32,384 nucleotides of DNA, from the NCBI GenBank assembly GCA_001304015.1, contig LJUY01000056.1, positions 1 to 32,384 of the forward strand, written 5' to 3'. Below are positions 25,372-32,384 of the stretch, piece by piece. A model generated the notes under the pieces. That model saw only the letters and a list, made by a program, of their open reading frames with translations. It had not been told where the DNA came from and did not search any database. This stretch comes from a candidate division Zixibacteria bacterium SM23_81 (lineage in GTDB: Bacteria; SM23-81). Position numbers and translations under genes: made by a program. Position 1 is the first letter of the stretch; the number at the start of each line of letters is the position of its first letter.

Positions 25372-25938
25372 TTATTTTGGTCCGCCCGTCGTCCCCCGGT
25401 CAAATTCACCCACCTGATTGGAATCCTCCGCCAGGTTGCGGCTGGGATCCGCTGCCTTGACCACGTAAAAATAGTTGGTGACGGTACTCCCGGCAGCACC
25501 CAGATCCAGATACGTTGTCCCCTTGGTTCCGCTGACAGAATCTCCACCGATGGCCTCAAAATAGGGCGTCGTGGCCCGATAGATCACATAATGGTCGATG
25601 GCCACATTGTCCCTTGCATGCGACCACTCCAGGAGGATGTCATTCTTGGCCAGGCTGGCCGTCAAATCCCCGATAGTCGAGGGAGCCACGGGGTCCTGAT
25701 ACCAGAATCCGGCGCCCACCCCGAAGTTGGTGCTGGTAGAGGGCCCGATGGGCGTGGACTGACCCAGTGTGGACTTCACAATGAAGTTGGCGGAGCTGCC
25801 CTGACCTCCGGCAGAGCCCATCACCGAAGTGGCCAGCTGCGCGTCGGCTGCGGCTTGTCCAGTTAATATGAACGTGAACAGGAAAACTACAACCAGAAGA
25901 ATCACACCGTGGCCAAGTTTTTTGTGTCTTCCAGACAT
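25372..25938 (-). CDS. Small secreted protein: GQS-GFW module plus fibronectin type III domain
   Basis: This 188-residue protein has a long basic-hydrophobic signal peptide (to about 31). A short module (about 34-82) with SSANFIVKSTLGQS and GAGFWYQ leads to an FN3 domain (about 86-175; IGDLTASLAKND, HYVIYRA, YFYVVKAAD). It ends in NQVGEFDRGTTGGPK. The FN3 domain and VGEFD tail closely resemble the end of the C25 protease at 16662-20909. No enzyme motif is present; it is probably a surface or matrix component. ATG 25938 is chosen because AAAGGAGG lies just upstream. A longer start at 25977 would overlap the C10 gene by 14 bases and place the signal sequence behind a basic extension. It is the last gene of the protease operon and is followed by a strong terminator. 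Confidence 0.75.
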   Translation of the reverse strand: MSGRHKKLGHGVILLVVVFLFTFILTGQAAADAQLATSVMGSAGGQGSSANFIVKSTLGQSTPIGPSTSTNFGVGAGFWYQDPVAPSTIGDLTASLAKNDILLEWSHARDNVAIDHYVIYRATTPYFEAIGGDSVSGTKGTTYLDLGAAGSTVTNYFYVVKAADPSRNLAEDSNQVGEFDRGTTGGPK

Positions 25939-25963
25939 GTCACCGCCTCCTTTCTTAACCCTT

Positions 25964-27688
25964 CTACGGTTCATCAAAACGGCGAACTTCTTCTTTTAGA
26001 ACATCTTGCGTTTGCCGATCAACTTTCTCTACATCGTAATTTCTAGAGGGGCCCCGACTACCACTTTTGCTAATGGTGACGTCCCTGCCTGTGAGAGTCA
26101 AGGGCCGATTGATGGTCAGCGTTGCTGCCGCGAAGGCGTTGTTGGAGCCGGCTTTGAATATCAACGTCGAATTGTCCGGAGCCTCCACGATGGCCTCCTC
26201 GACATCCCGGTAAGGGTCGTTGGGGGAGCCATCCCCCGGGCTGGCGGCCCCCACGAACCTGACCAAGGTGGGCGCGATCTGTTTGGTGTTATCGGTCACC
26301 TCGAAGACTAATCCGTTGGTGGCCACGGTGTCATAGGTGAACCAGCCGTCTCCGCTGCCCGCCCAGCCCATGTTCATCCGGAACGAACGGTCGGGATCGG
26401 TCGAGGTGTCATATCCGAAATAGGTCCACGTGTGAGAGCCCCTTCCGGCGGTATCGGACCCACCTGCGGCGAACGCCCGCAGCCATTGAATCTCCTCGGT
26501 CATGGTGTTCATATCCACTCCGCAGGTGGTGGCATCGGGATCGTAGAAGAAATGGTCCTTGAGGGCATTGACCATCTCGCCCTCATTGCTGGTGGATACG
26601 AACACGTGATAGTTCATGTGGCAGGACACCCCGGCATGGTAGCACAGCGTGGCCACCGCATCCCTTCCATCCGGAGAGAAGGCGGCCGCGCTGTCGGCCA
26701 TCAGGTCCCAACGATAGGTGGTGGCCCCGTAATTCACCGGCAGCCAGGTGGTGTCCTCGTCCATTCGGCTCCACAGCGCGTCCAGAGCCTGACGGTAGCC
26801 GGTGCTGTCGCTCTTACCGATAGCGGCGAGATAAAAGCTGTGATCCCAATAGCCGTTCATTTTCAGGACGGCTGCGGTAGTGTCATAATCGAGGCGGCCC
26901 ACCCACCAGCCGGAGATGTTCAGTCCGGGGTTCACCGCCAGAGGTTCTTGGTCCCAATTACTTCTCCAGCGATACTCATAGAACCAGAGCTCGCTGCCGT
27001 TCCCCGAAGCGGGCCATTTCCAGTAGTTCATGATCTGGGCCATGGCCGTGGCCACGCAACCGACCTTGCAGTTGAACCCGCTGGTCGGCAGCTGCGGGCA
27101 TTGCAGATAATAGGGATCGTTCTGGTCCCATATCGTGGTCAGCGCCAGGCTCATGGAGTCGGGCGCAGCCTTTGCCTTAGCTCTGTTTCGCAGCTGTCGT
27201 CTGGTGGGAATGTGTCCTTTGAGGAGGTCCTCCCAGAGCTCGGCTCTTTCCTGGAACACCGGCTGCAGCTGTTGAAACTTGCCGTAATCTTCATCTTTTA
27301 AGCCATTCAGCTTCATCTTCAGCGAAGCAATTTCACCAAGGATATACTCGAAATCGGGAATGTTGGGATCGTATCGACCATAGGGGCTATACCAGTAGAT
27401 GGGAAGGACCATCTCATTGTCGCCGCATAGACAGAATCCGCTGCCATCCAGATGGGCGATATAAGCGCCCGTTTCTCCGTTAATCTCGAAGGGCTCAAGC
27501 CATTCGATGATAGCATCAGGTCGTGCCTCAGGAGCGACGTGCCGCACCCAGGTCTCCACAGCGGTGCGCACTTCGTATTCCCTCAGCTCTCTTGCTTGGA
27601 GAAACATGGGGACAATCATCAGGCAGAAGATCAGGAGTAATCCCCAAGACCACTTGAAGTGTGTCACTTTATTTTTCATCCGTTTCAT
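25964..27688 (-). CDS. Secreted C10 (streptopain-like) cysteine protease with C-terminal beta-helix-like module
   Basis: This 574-residue protein has a signal peptide (1-31), a propeptide-like region (about 32-180) and a C10 catalytic domain (about 183-465). The catalytic Cys is Cys211 in CKVGCVATAMAQIMNYWKW, the hallmark block of the family. The His is probably His419 in RGSHTWTYFGYD, followed by MNMGWAGSGDGWF. After the protease comes a module of about 65 residues (about 476-542): DGSPNDPYRDVEEAI, LIFKAGS, then INRPLTLTG. It resembles one or two coils of a parallel beta-helix and matches the C-termini of the two upstream proteases, but here a charged tail of about 30 residues follows. The substrate is unknown. 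It lies 56 bases after the C11 gene on the same strand. Confidence 0.9.
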   Translation of the reverse strand: MKRMKNKVTHFKWSWGLLLIFCLMIVPMFLQARELREYEVRTAVETWVRHVAPEARPDAIIEWLEPFEINGETGAYIAHLDGSGFCLCGDNEMVLPIYWYSPYGRYDPNIPDFEYILGEIASLKMKLNGLKDEDYGKFQQLQPVFQERAELWEDLLKGHIPTRRQLRNRAKAKAAPDSMSLALTTIWDQNDPYYLQCPQLPTSGFNCKVGCVATAMAQIMNYWKWPASGNGSELWFYEYRWRSNWDQEPLAVNPGLNISGWWVGRLDYDTTAAVLKMNGYWDHSFYLAAIGKSDSTGYRQALDALWSRMDEDTTWLPVNYGATTYRWDLMADSAAAFSPDGRDAVATLCYHAGVSCHMNYHVFVSTSNEGEMVNALKDHFFYDPDATTCGVDMNTMTEEIQWLRAFAAGGSDTAGRGSHTWTYFGYDTSTDPDRSFRMNMGWAGSGDGWFTYDTVATNGLVFEVTDNTKQIAPTLVRFVGAASPGDGSPNDPYRDVEEAIVEAPDNSTLIFKAGSNNAFAAATLTINRPLTLTGRDVTISKSGSRGPSRNYDVEKVDRQTQDVLKEEVRRFDEP

Positions 27689-27744
27689 TATGCAGTTTCC
27701 TGTTTGTCAGTCCGAACCTGATTGATTCATCACAGCCATGAGGA

Positions 27745-29160
27745 TCACTCTCCGACTATGGCCATTCCCCCGCATGCCCGGAGGGTCAACTCTTTGGTGA
27801 TGTCGAGGGTTTCAGACGACGAGCTCGGCTTTATGCAAATGGTCTGACCACCACTGGCAGCGGTTACCGCCTCCGTCAGCGTGTTGTAAGGTTGATCATA
27901 GGTCCCGTTCTCAACGCCGACGTGGTCGAAATCCGCCCAGACAAGGCCTGCGGCGTTCTCTATCAGCTTCTCACAAAAATCGTACAGGTCTACGTGATGG
28001 GGACACCACCCTCCGCAGGTGCTATACTCCTGACTTTGATCGCGTGCGTCCGCGACCCAGGAGCCGGACATGTAGGTGTAAAAATCAGAAAGAAACTCCT
28101 CCCAGTGCGTATCCAGCGGGAACAGGATGGTGGTACCATTGTAATCGCTACTGAAATTTGCGCTCAATTCAGGATAGTATATGGCCAGCCCATTGCTACC
28201 GGGCCAGGAGGTGCCATGTGCCTCGGCGATGACGGCAGCATCGATGGCCGTCATCACGCCACAGGCCGCCTGCACGCACGCGCCGGCGTCGCTGTTCCAG
28301 TTGTACCTCAGCGCTTGGGCCAGCACATCCACTTTGGCAGACAAATCATCCATGGAGGCCAGATTGACAGCCGATAGAATTTGGCTGTTGCTGTAAGATT
28401 GATAGTAGCGGGAGACCGTAACGCTCCCAAGCTGGCTGGCGCTCATGGTGGGGCTGGCCACCAGATCGGCCAAAATGGTATGGTAGGGCCAGCCAGCCAA
28501 GGGGATTCCTTTCTCAGAAGCCACCATGACGCTGGCATGCTGGCGGATCTCATAGGCCACCTCCACCATGCCCATCAGGCAAGCGTCGAAGCCGAGCAGG
28601 TCCGGCTGCACCTCATTCGTCTCGATGGTATCCAGAGCAGCTCGCACCTCCCTCATGAACAACCGATCGCCTGAGGTCTCGTCGATACAGACGCTCTTGA
28701 ACCTGAGAGAGTCCTCAGCCTCCTTTTGCCATCCCGAGCCGTGATCCCAGAGCACCACGGCATACCGTGAGGCCGGATAGGTCTGCATGCCCCACTCGAC
28801 GAAGTCAATCAGGGTCTGGGGATGGCCCATGTTGAGCTCCCCCAGATTGGTGCCCCAAGTGGAGTTGGGCGTGTCGTTGAGGTTGACGATGCCCCGGCGC
28901 GTCTCGCTCCAGTCGCCATAGGTCGTATCGTGAGCGGCCGTCCGGTCAAACAGCGCCAGGATCTTGACATTGGCGTTCGACCCCACGGTGGCCATCTCCA
29001 GGAAGTCATTGATGGCGCTGAGCTCCAAGTCGCAGTCCCCATCGAGGTAGACCATATAGGTCCATTGGGCTGTTTGAGCCATCGCCTGGGGCGAAAGCCA
29101 TACCAAGCAAAGTAATGGTCCAGCTAAGACAAATGGCAATGTTTTCTTGAGAAATTTCAT
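27745..29160 (-). CDS. Secreted C11 (clostripain-like) cysteine protease with C-terminal beta-helix-like module
   Basis: This 471-residue protein has a signal peptide (1-28, ending AMA) and a C11 caspase-like fold domain (about 32-365). It opens WTYMVYLDGDCDLE. The catalytic pair is His140 in LWDHGSGW and Cys194 in GFDACLMGMVEVAYE, both typical of clostripain-type enzymes that usually cut after Arg or Lys. A Cys-rich stretch (about 380-396) leads to the C-terminal module (about 410-471): VENGTYDQPYNTLTEAV, then ICIKPS, then ITKELTLRACGGMAIVGE. The same module ends the S1 and C10 proteases. ATG 29160 gives a clean signal peptide; a TTG start at 29199 is possible but has only a weak ribosome site. 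The gene is 49 bases from the S1 gene. Confidence 0.9.
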   Translation of the reverse strand: MKFLKKTLPFVLAGPLLCLVWLSPQAMAQTAQWTYMVYLDGDCDLELSAINDFLEMATVGSNANVKILALFDRTAAHDTTYGDWSETRRGIVNLNDTPNSTWGTNLGELNMGHPQTLIDFVEWGMQTYPASRYAVVLWDHGSGWQKEAEDSLRFKSVCIDETSGDRLFMREVRAALDTIETNEVQPDLLGFDACLMGMVEVAYEIRQHASVMVASEKGIPLAGWPYHTILADLVASPTMSASQLGSVTVSRYYQSYSNSQILSAVNLASMDDLSAKVDVLAQALRYNWNSDAGACVQAACGVMTAIDAAVIAEAHGTSWPGSNGLAIYYPELSANFSSDYNGTTILFPLDTHWEEFLSDFYTYMSGSWVADARDQSQEYSTCGGWCPHHVDLYDFCEKLIENAAGLVWADFDHVGVENGTYDQPYNTLTEAVTAASGGQTICIKPSSSSETLDITKELTLRACGGMAIVGE

Positions 29161-29209
29161 GGCAGAATATTTTTTCCTGAAGTCTCCCTGAATTGCCAAT
29201 AGCCTCTGA

Positions 29210-30544
29210 CTATTGCCCGATGGTCACTATGCCCACGGGAGCAACCAAGGTCATGGCCTTGCTGATGGCCATGGTCTCGTCATAAGAGCCGGTAACGATG
29301 CTGAGGATACCACCCGATGAAACCGCGGTAATCCCTTCAGCCACCGTGTTATACGGCCTGAACACCGTGCCATCCTCCAAGGCGACGGGATGACCTTTAT
29401 CCACATAGATGGCATTCGCCCCCGGAAATGTCCCAATCGCGTTTTCCAGGTTGTCATGTTCAAAACCGGTTCCCTCGTTGCCCTCAGAGGGCGGGCTACA
29501 TCCGCCGTCGGTGTGTATACCCACCGTCAACGTAGTGCCGAGGATGATCACCGGACTCCCAGAGCTGCCGGGCATGGTATCAACGGTATATTCGATACGG
29601 ACATCAGAGGGGCCCTCAACCGTTTCCCCAAGATAGGATCCAGAGTCTGTCTGCAGAGTCTGGCTATCGGAGTTAAGGCCGCCGGTAGAGCCGGGTGGTG
29701 TATTGTCTTGACCAACACCTGTCACCCGGACGCTGCTGGGACTATCATCCCGGGACATCCGGTAAAACGCCCCCTGCGCGTGAACGGGCAGCAGATCAGT
29801 GCTGTCGTCTGGCTCACACGCGAATATAGCCCAATCGTTACCGATTTGACCGTTGCCATCGTCAAACCAGACGATACTGCCCTGAACAATCCAATACTGG
29901 TCCTCTGCAGGAGGATGTTGAACAGTGCCATCCGGCAAGGATGCGGGGACGTTGAATTGCAGCCACCACATCAGGGCACCGGCCGTACAGTGACCGGCCG
30001 TCAGGTGAGCGCCGTTTGAGGTGATCCAGCCCGTGCAGCCTATCGGCATAATGCGACCCACTCTGGGATCTGTGGAGGAGACACGATTATCTCCATCACA
30101 GAGAGATTTAGGCTGACCTGCCCATTCGCCCACGATGATCTCAGACAGGCGGAAGAAGATGTCCTTTTCTCCGGGAGCCACATAGAGTTTCACCTCTACC
30201 GCATCGCCATTGAAATACGCGCTCGAGCCCAGGTATCTGGTCAAGCTTTTTTCGTCGAGACGCTGTTGGCTTTCATCCTGAACCGACGTGAGGGTAATAT
30301 AGCTCCGCTGACCGAGGTTGTAATCGCTGAAGTGCAGCTGCAGCCATGGAGCTCCAGGAGCTCTAACTACCTCTCGGAATGCCATTATGGACTTGTCTGC
30401 AAGCCCATCATGCACGCCGGAGTTCAGCGTATACAATTCCTGATGAAAAGGGATCGGCGCCGGCTGTGCCAATGATATGGCTGTGGCTAGGAGTATCAGG
30501 CTGAGGATTATGGTCAAAGCTCCAAGTATTCTGTTTGCGTTCAT
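29210..30544 (-). CDS. Secreted trypsin-like (S1 family) serine protease with C-terminal beta-helix-like module
   Basis: This 444-residue protein has a signal peptide (1-26, ending SLA), a beta-rich N-terminal domain (about 30-145) and a chymotrypsin-fold protease (about 155-365). The triad is visible: His185 in LTAGHC, Asp237 in GNDWAIF and Ser328 in MPGSSGSPV. The pattern is nearest to bacterial glutamyl-endopeptidase/V8-like trypsin-fold enzymes, but specificity is not deducible. The C-terminal module (about 376-444) reads AIYVDKG, DGTVFRPYNTVAEGI, LSIVTGSYDET, then ISKAMTLVAPVGIVTIG, and is shared with the C11 and C10 neighbours. ATG 30544 is preferred: AAGGA is well placed upstream, and an alternative TTG at 30550 is only two codons earlier. 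It lies 58 bases after the tail-fibre-like gene. Confidence 0.88.
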   Translation of the reverse strand: MNANRILGALTIILSLILLATAISLAQPAPIPFHQELYTLNSGVHDGLADKSIMAFREVVRAPGAPWLQLHFSDYNLGQRSYITLTSVQDESQQRLDEKSLTRYLGSSAYFNGDAVEVKLYVAPGEKDIFFRLSEIIVGEWAGQPKSLCDGDNRVSSTDPRVGRIMPIGCTGWITSNGAHLTAGHCTAGALMWWLQFNVPASLPDGTVQHPPAEDQYWIVQGSIVWFDDGNGQIGNDWAIFACEPDDSTDLLPVHAQGAFYRMSRDDSPSSVRVTGVGQDNTPPGSTGGLNSDSQTLQTDSGSYLGETVEGPSDVRIEYTVDTMPGSSGSPVIILGTTLTVGIHTDGGCSPPSEGNEGTGFEHDNLENAIGTFPGANAIYVDKGHPVALEDGTVFRPYNTVAEGITAVSSGGILSIVTGSYDETMAISKAMTLVAPVGIVTIGQ

Positions 30545-30602
30545 GACCAAAGTCCTTTTTTAAATAATCGTAAGAAATTTGCCCTATTCTACACAGTCTA
30601 TC

Positions 30603-32384
30603 CTACTGCAAGGTCACCAGAACGAGGACTAGTCCCCGCCCTTCTTTCAAGTAGCTCATGGCCTTGCCGATGACCGCCCCTTGAGCTCGCTCGTAATTGA
30701 TGACCTTCATGGCGTGTCCGGGTATTTCAGAGGTAGTCAGCAAGTCTCCTGGTTGAATGGATTCCTCGGAAGCATCGGCCCAGCAATAGACTCGACCGGT
30801 CAGCGCCACAGGATATTCCCCACCAGCCACAGATTCCGATTTACCCATTACCAACCCGGGCTCGATGCTGCCGGCACCGCTGATGATGCCCGCAACGCAA
30901 CGATCGTAAGCCTTCTTGGATATCTTCAGTTTTCCCGGATTATCAACATCGATCGTCAAAACCAGACCGGGCTTCGTCTCTTCGGTCTTGTCGACATCAA
31001 AAGGCTCTGCGATATCTGCTCCTCCGGTGAGCTTGAGCACGTCGCACTTCACGGTGCCATCGACGTGAAGCTTCTCATCTGGGGTTGTAGTCCCAATGCC
31101 CACATTGCCGGACAGTTCTCTGATAGTCAGGGCAGAGTCGCCCACGGCATATGTTCCGATCTTTACACCGAATCCATATACCCCTTTGATGTGGTGATGA
31201 GGGGTACCCAGATAGACAATTCCCTCTTCCCCCACGGCATCGCAGCTTCCAGTTCCTTGTACAATCAGGTTTCCCCAATCGATGTCCACTTTCTGGCTGG
31301 GATATGTCGTTCCTATGCCCACGTTGCCTAGTGTATCAATCACCATATCATTGCTGCTCGCCGTTCTTCTGAAGAGGAGTTTTTCGTTAACATGGTCCAT
31401 GCCTACAAGCCATTTCTCGGTATCGTTTCTGTCCAACCGTAATCCCATATAGGCACGGTTTCCCGTCTGGTTAATCTTGGCAAGGGCCATGCCATTACTT
31501 GGTCCTTCAACAGTGAGTTTAGTATTAGGATCGCTTGTCCCAATGCCGACATTGCCCGATTTTAATACCAGGATATCGCTGTGTACGGTTGAACTCACAT
31601 TCAGAGCTAGGCTATCAACAGTGAGGTCATAATAGATATTCCCCCAATCCTCGATGCGAAGGGTCACAGGCTCATCTTCTCTCAGCAGATGCAACTTCTT
31701 CAGGGGAAGCCATGTGCCCATCCCCACATTGCCATTATTGGAGACGGTCATTTTCTCTGTGTCATTGGTATAAATCGTGATACGACCGAGCTCGACTCCG
31801 AATCCATAAAAATCCCCCACACCATCCCATAATGCCAGTTTCTTTGCATTAAAATCCGTTCCCAAAGATAATTTGGATTGAGGACTTGTCGTTCCTATTC
31901 CCATATAGCCGTCATTATTGATGGTGACCACAGCATCGCTTAATGTAGGAGAACTATAATCACCAGTTGTCTTTTGTAGAAAATGGAAATTGCCCCGAGC
32001 GAAATTTCTCTTCCTTTCATAAACCAGAGCGCCCTTTCCATAATCGTTGGGCTCGGTCTCAAACAGAATTCCGGTAGCCGTGCCACCTGAATCGGTCACA
32101 TCTGGATTTGTCAGGCGAAGGGCATATTGCAATTCGTTTGCACCTATATTTCTAATCGTTAATTTCGACAGTGGACTCGACTCCCCCACTCCCACATTGC
32201 CCGACACCGCCGAGTACATGTCACTGCCCACTATGGTCCAGTCACCGTCACTGCCGGCTCCACCACCCCGAACATGATCGGCCGTGTCAGCCTCGGCGGC
32301 CCGAAAGGCATACCCTACCGCCGCAATCCGCTGCCGGGGCTGCATCTCCGGATCGTCAAATAACGTGATCCCCAACCACCGTGT
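30603..32384 (-). CDS. Secreted tail-fibre-like protein with GNVGIGTT repeats (5' end outside window)
   Basis: The frame is open to the window edge, giving at least 593 residues; the start and signal peptide are missing. The first visible part (LGITLFDDPEMQPRQRI, then AVGYAFRAAEAD) aligns with residues about 122-150 of the 973-aa protein at 21421-24342, so roughly 100-120 residues are lost. DWTIVGSDMYSAVSGNVGVG follows the same plan. At least six GN(V/M)G(I/V/M)G-type repeats with KLTVEG-like strands lie between. The C-terminal domain differs from the paralogue: LTGGADIAEPFDV, ISKKAYDRCVAGIISGAG, ALTGRVYCWAD, PGDLLTTSEIPGHAMKV. That domain is common at the end of repeat fibres in environmental bacteria; its role is unknown. 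It is probably a surface fibre or matrix protein and the most upstream visible gene of the protease operon. Confidence 0.75.
   Translation of the reverse strand, partial: TRWLGITLFDDPEMQPRQRIAAVGYAFRAAEADTADHVRGGGAGSDGDWTIVGSDMYSAVSGNVGVGESSPLSKLTIRNIGANELQYALRLTNPDVTDSGGTATGILFETEPNDYGKGALVYERKRNFARGNFHFLQKTTGDYSSPTLSDAVVTINNDGYMGIGTTSPQSKLSLGTDFNAKKLALWDGVGDFYGFGVELGRITIYTNDTEKMTVSNNGNVGMGTWLPLKKLHLLREDEPVTLRIEDWGNIYYDLTVDSLALNVSSTVHSDILVLKSGNVGIGTSDPNTKLTVEGPSNGMALAKINQTGNRAYMGLRLDRNDTEKWLVGMDHVNEKLLFRRTASSNDMVIDTLGNVGIGTTYPSQKVDIDWGNLIVQGTGSCDAVGEEGIVYLGTPHHHIKGVYGFGVKIGTYAVGDSALTIRELSGNVGIGTTTPDEKLHVDGTVKCDVLKLTGGADIAEPFDVDKTEETKPGLVLTIDVDNPGKLKISKKAYDRCVAGIISGAGSIEPGLVMGKSESVAGGEYPVALTGRVYCWADASEESIQPGDLLTTSEIPGHAMKVINYERAQGAVIGKAMSYLKEGRGLVLVLVTLQ

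Noticed and set aside
26432-27301. Open frame of 289 codons on the + strand inside the C10 protease gene
   Set aside because: It is antisense to a gene with intact catalytic motifs; its translation is low-complexity and resembles no family.
29161-29199. TTG start 13 codons upstream for the C11 protease
   Set aside because: It would put charged residues ahead of the signal peptide and has only a weak ribosome site; ATG 29160 gives a standard signal sequence.

Overview
The window is about 32 kb from a bacterium with an outer membrane whose genes are mostly for secreted or surface proteins. No rRNA, tRNA or other phylogenetic marker is present. The style points to an uncultivated FCB-group-type lineage (of the Zixibacteria, Latescibacteria, Eisenbacteria or KSB1 kind): FlgD-like C-terminal sorting domains with the YPNPFN motif, gingipain-type peptidases, barrel proteins ending in Phe, and GH57 with CBM48. 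That placement is inference from gene content. No prophage, transposase, CRISPR array or integrase was seen.

Left half (1-14744, all on + strand): an alpha-glucan locus. It opens with the last 32 codons of a probable outer-membrane barrel. Next come a barrel protein with an N-terminal CBM48 glycogen-binding domain (121-2334), a CBM48 lipoprotein (2334-2744), a purine/pyrimidine repeat patch, an EB_dh/DOMON-like lipoprotein (3031-4065) and a secreted Glucodextran_C-like protein (4079-4870). A three-gene cassette follows: DUF5989, an SxtJ-like membrane protein and a NodU/CmcH carbamoyltransferase. After it are a second CBM48 lipoprotein (7618-8010), a strong terminator, a secreted four-part GH57 amylopullulanase-like enzyme (CBM48, GH57, DOMON-like, Glucodextran_C; 8192-11548) and a MalE-MalF-MalG-type ABC importer with no ATPase gene (11752-14744). 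My reading is that surface CBM48 modules hold starch or glycogen, GH57 cleaves it, the barrel admits oligosaccharides and MalEFG imports them. This would be a SusCDEF-like strategy built from unrelated parts.

Right half (14915-32384, all on - strand): a secreted protease and surface-protein island. In transcription order (right to left) it has a tail-fibre-like protein cut by the window edge, a trypsin-like S1 protease, a C11 clostripain-like protease, a C10 streptopain-like protease, a small FN3 protein, a REP-rich gap, a small protein with a FlgD-like sorting domain, a 973-aa tail-fibre-like protein, a 1415-aa C25 gingipain-like protease, and a Kelch propeller protein with a FlgD-like sorting domain. 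The S1, C11 and C10 proteases, of three unrelated folds, share a roughly 65-residue C-terminal module.

Regulation visible in the sequence: four convincing intrinsic terminators, a near-consensus sigma-70 promoter with a structured leader before the C25 gene, and a near-consensus sigma-54 promoter before the Kelch gene. Intergenic gaps carry dispersed palindromes. The leading candidates for something undescribed are the CBM48-based glucan uptake locus and the C-terminal module shared by the three proteases.
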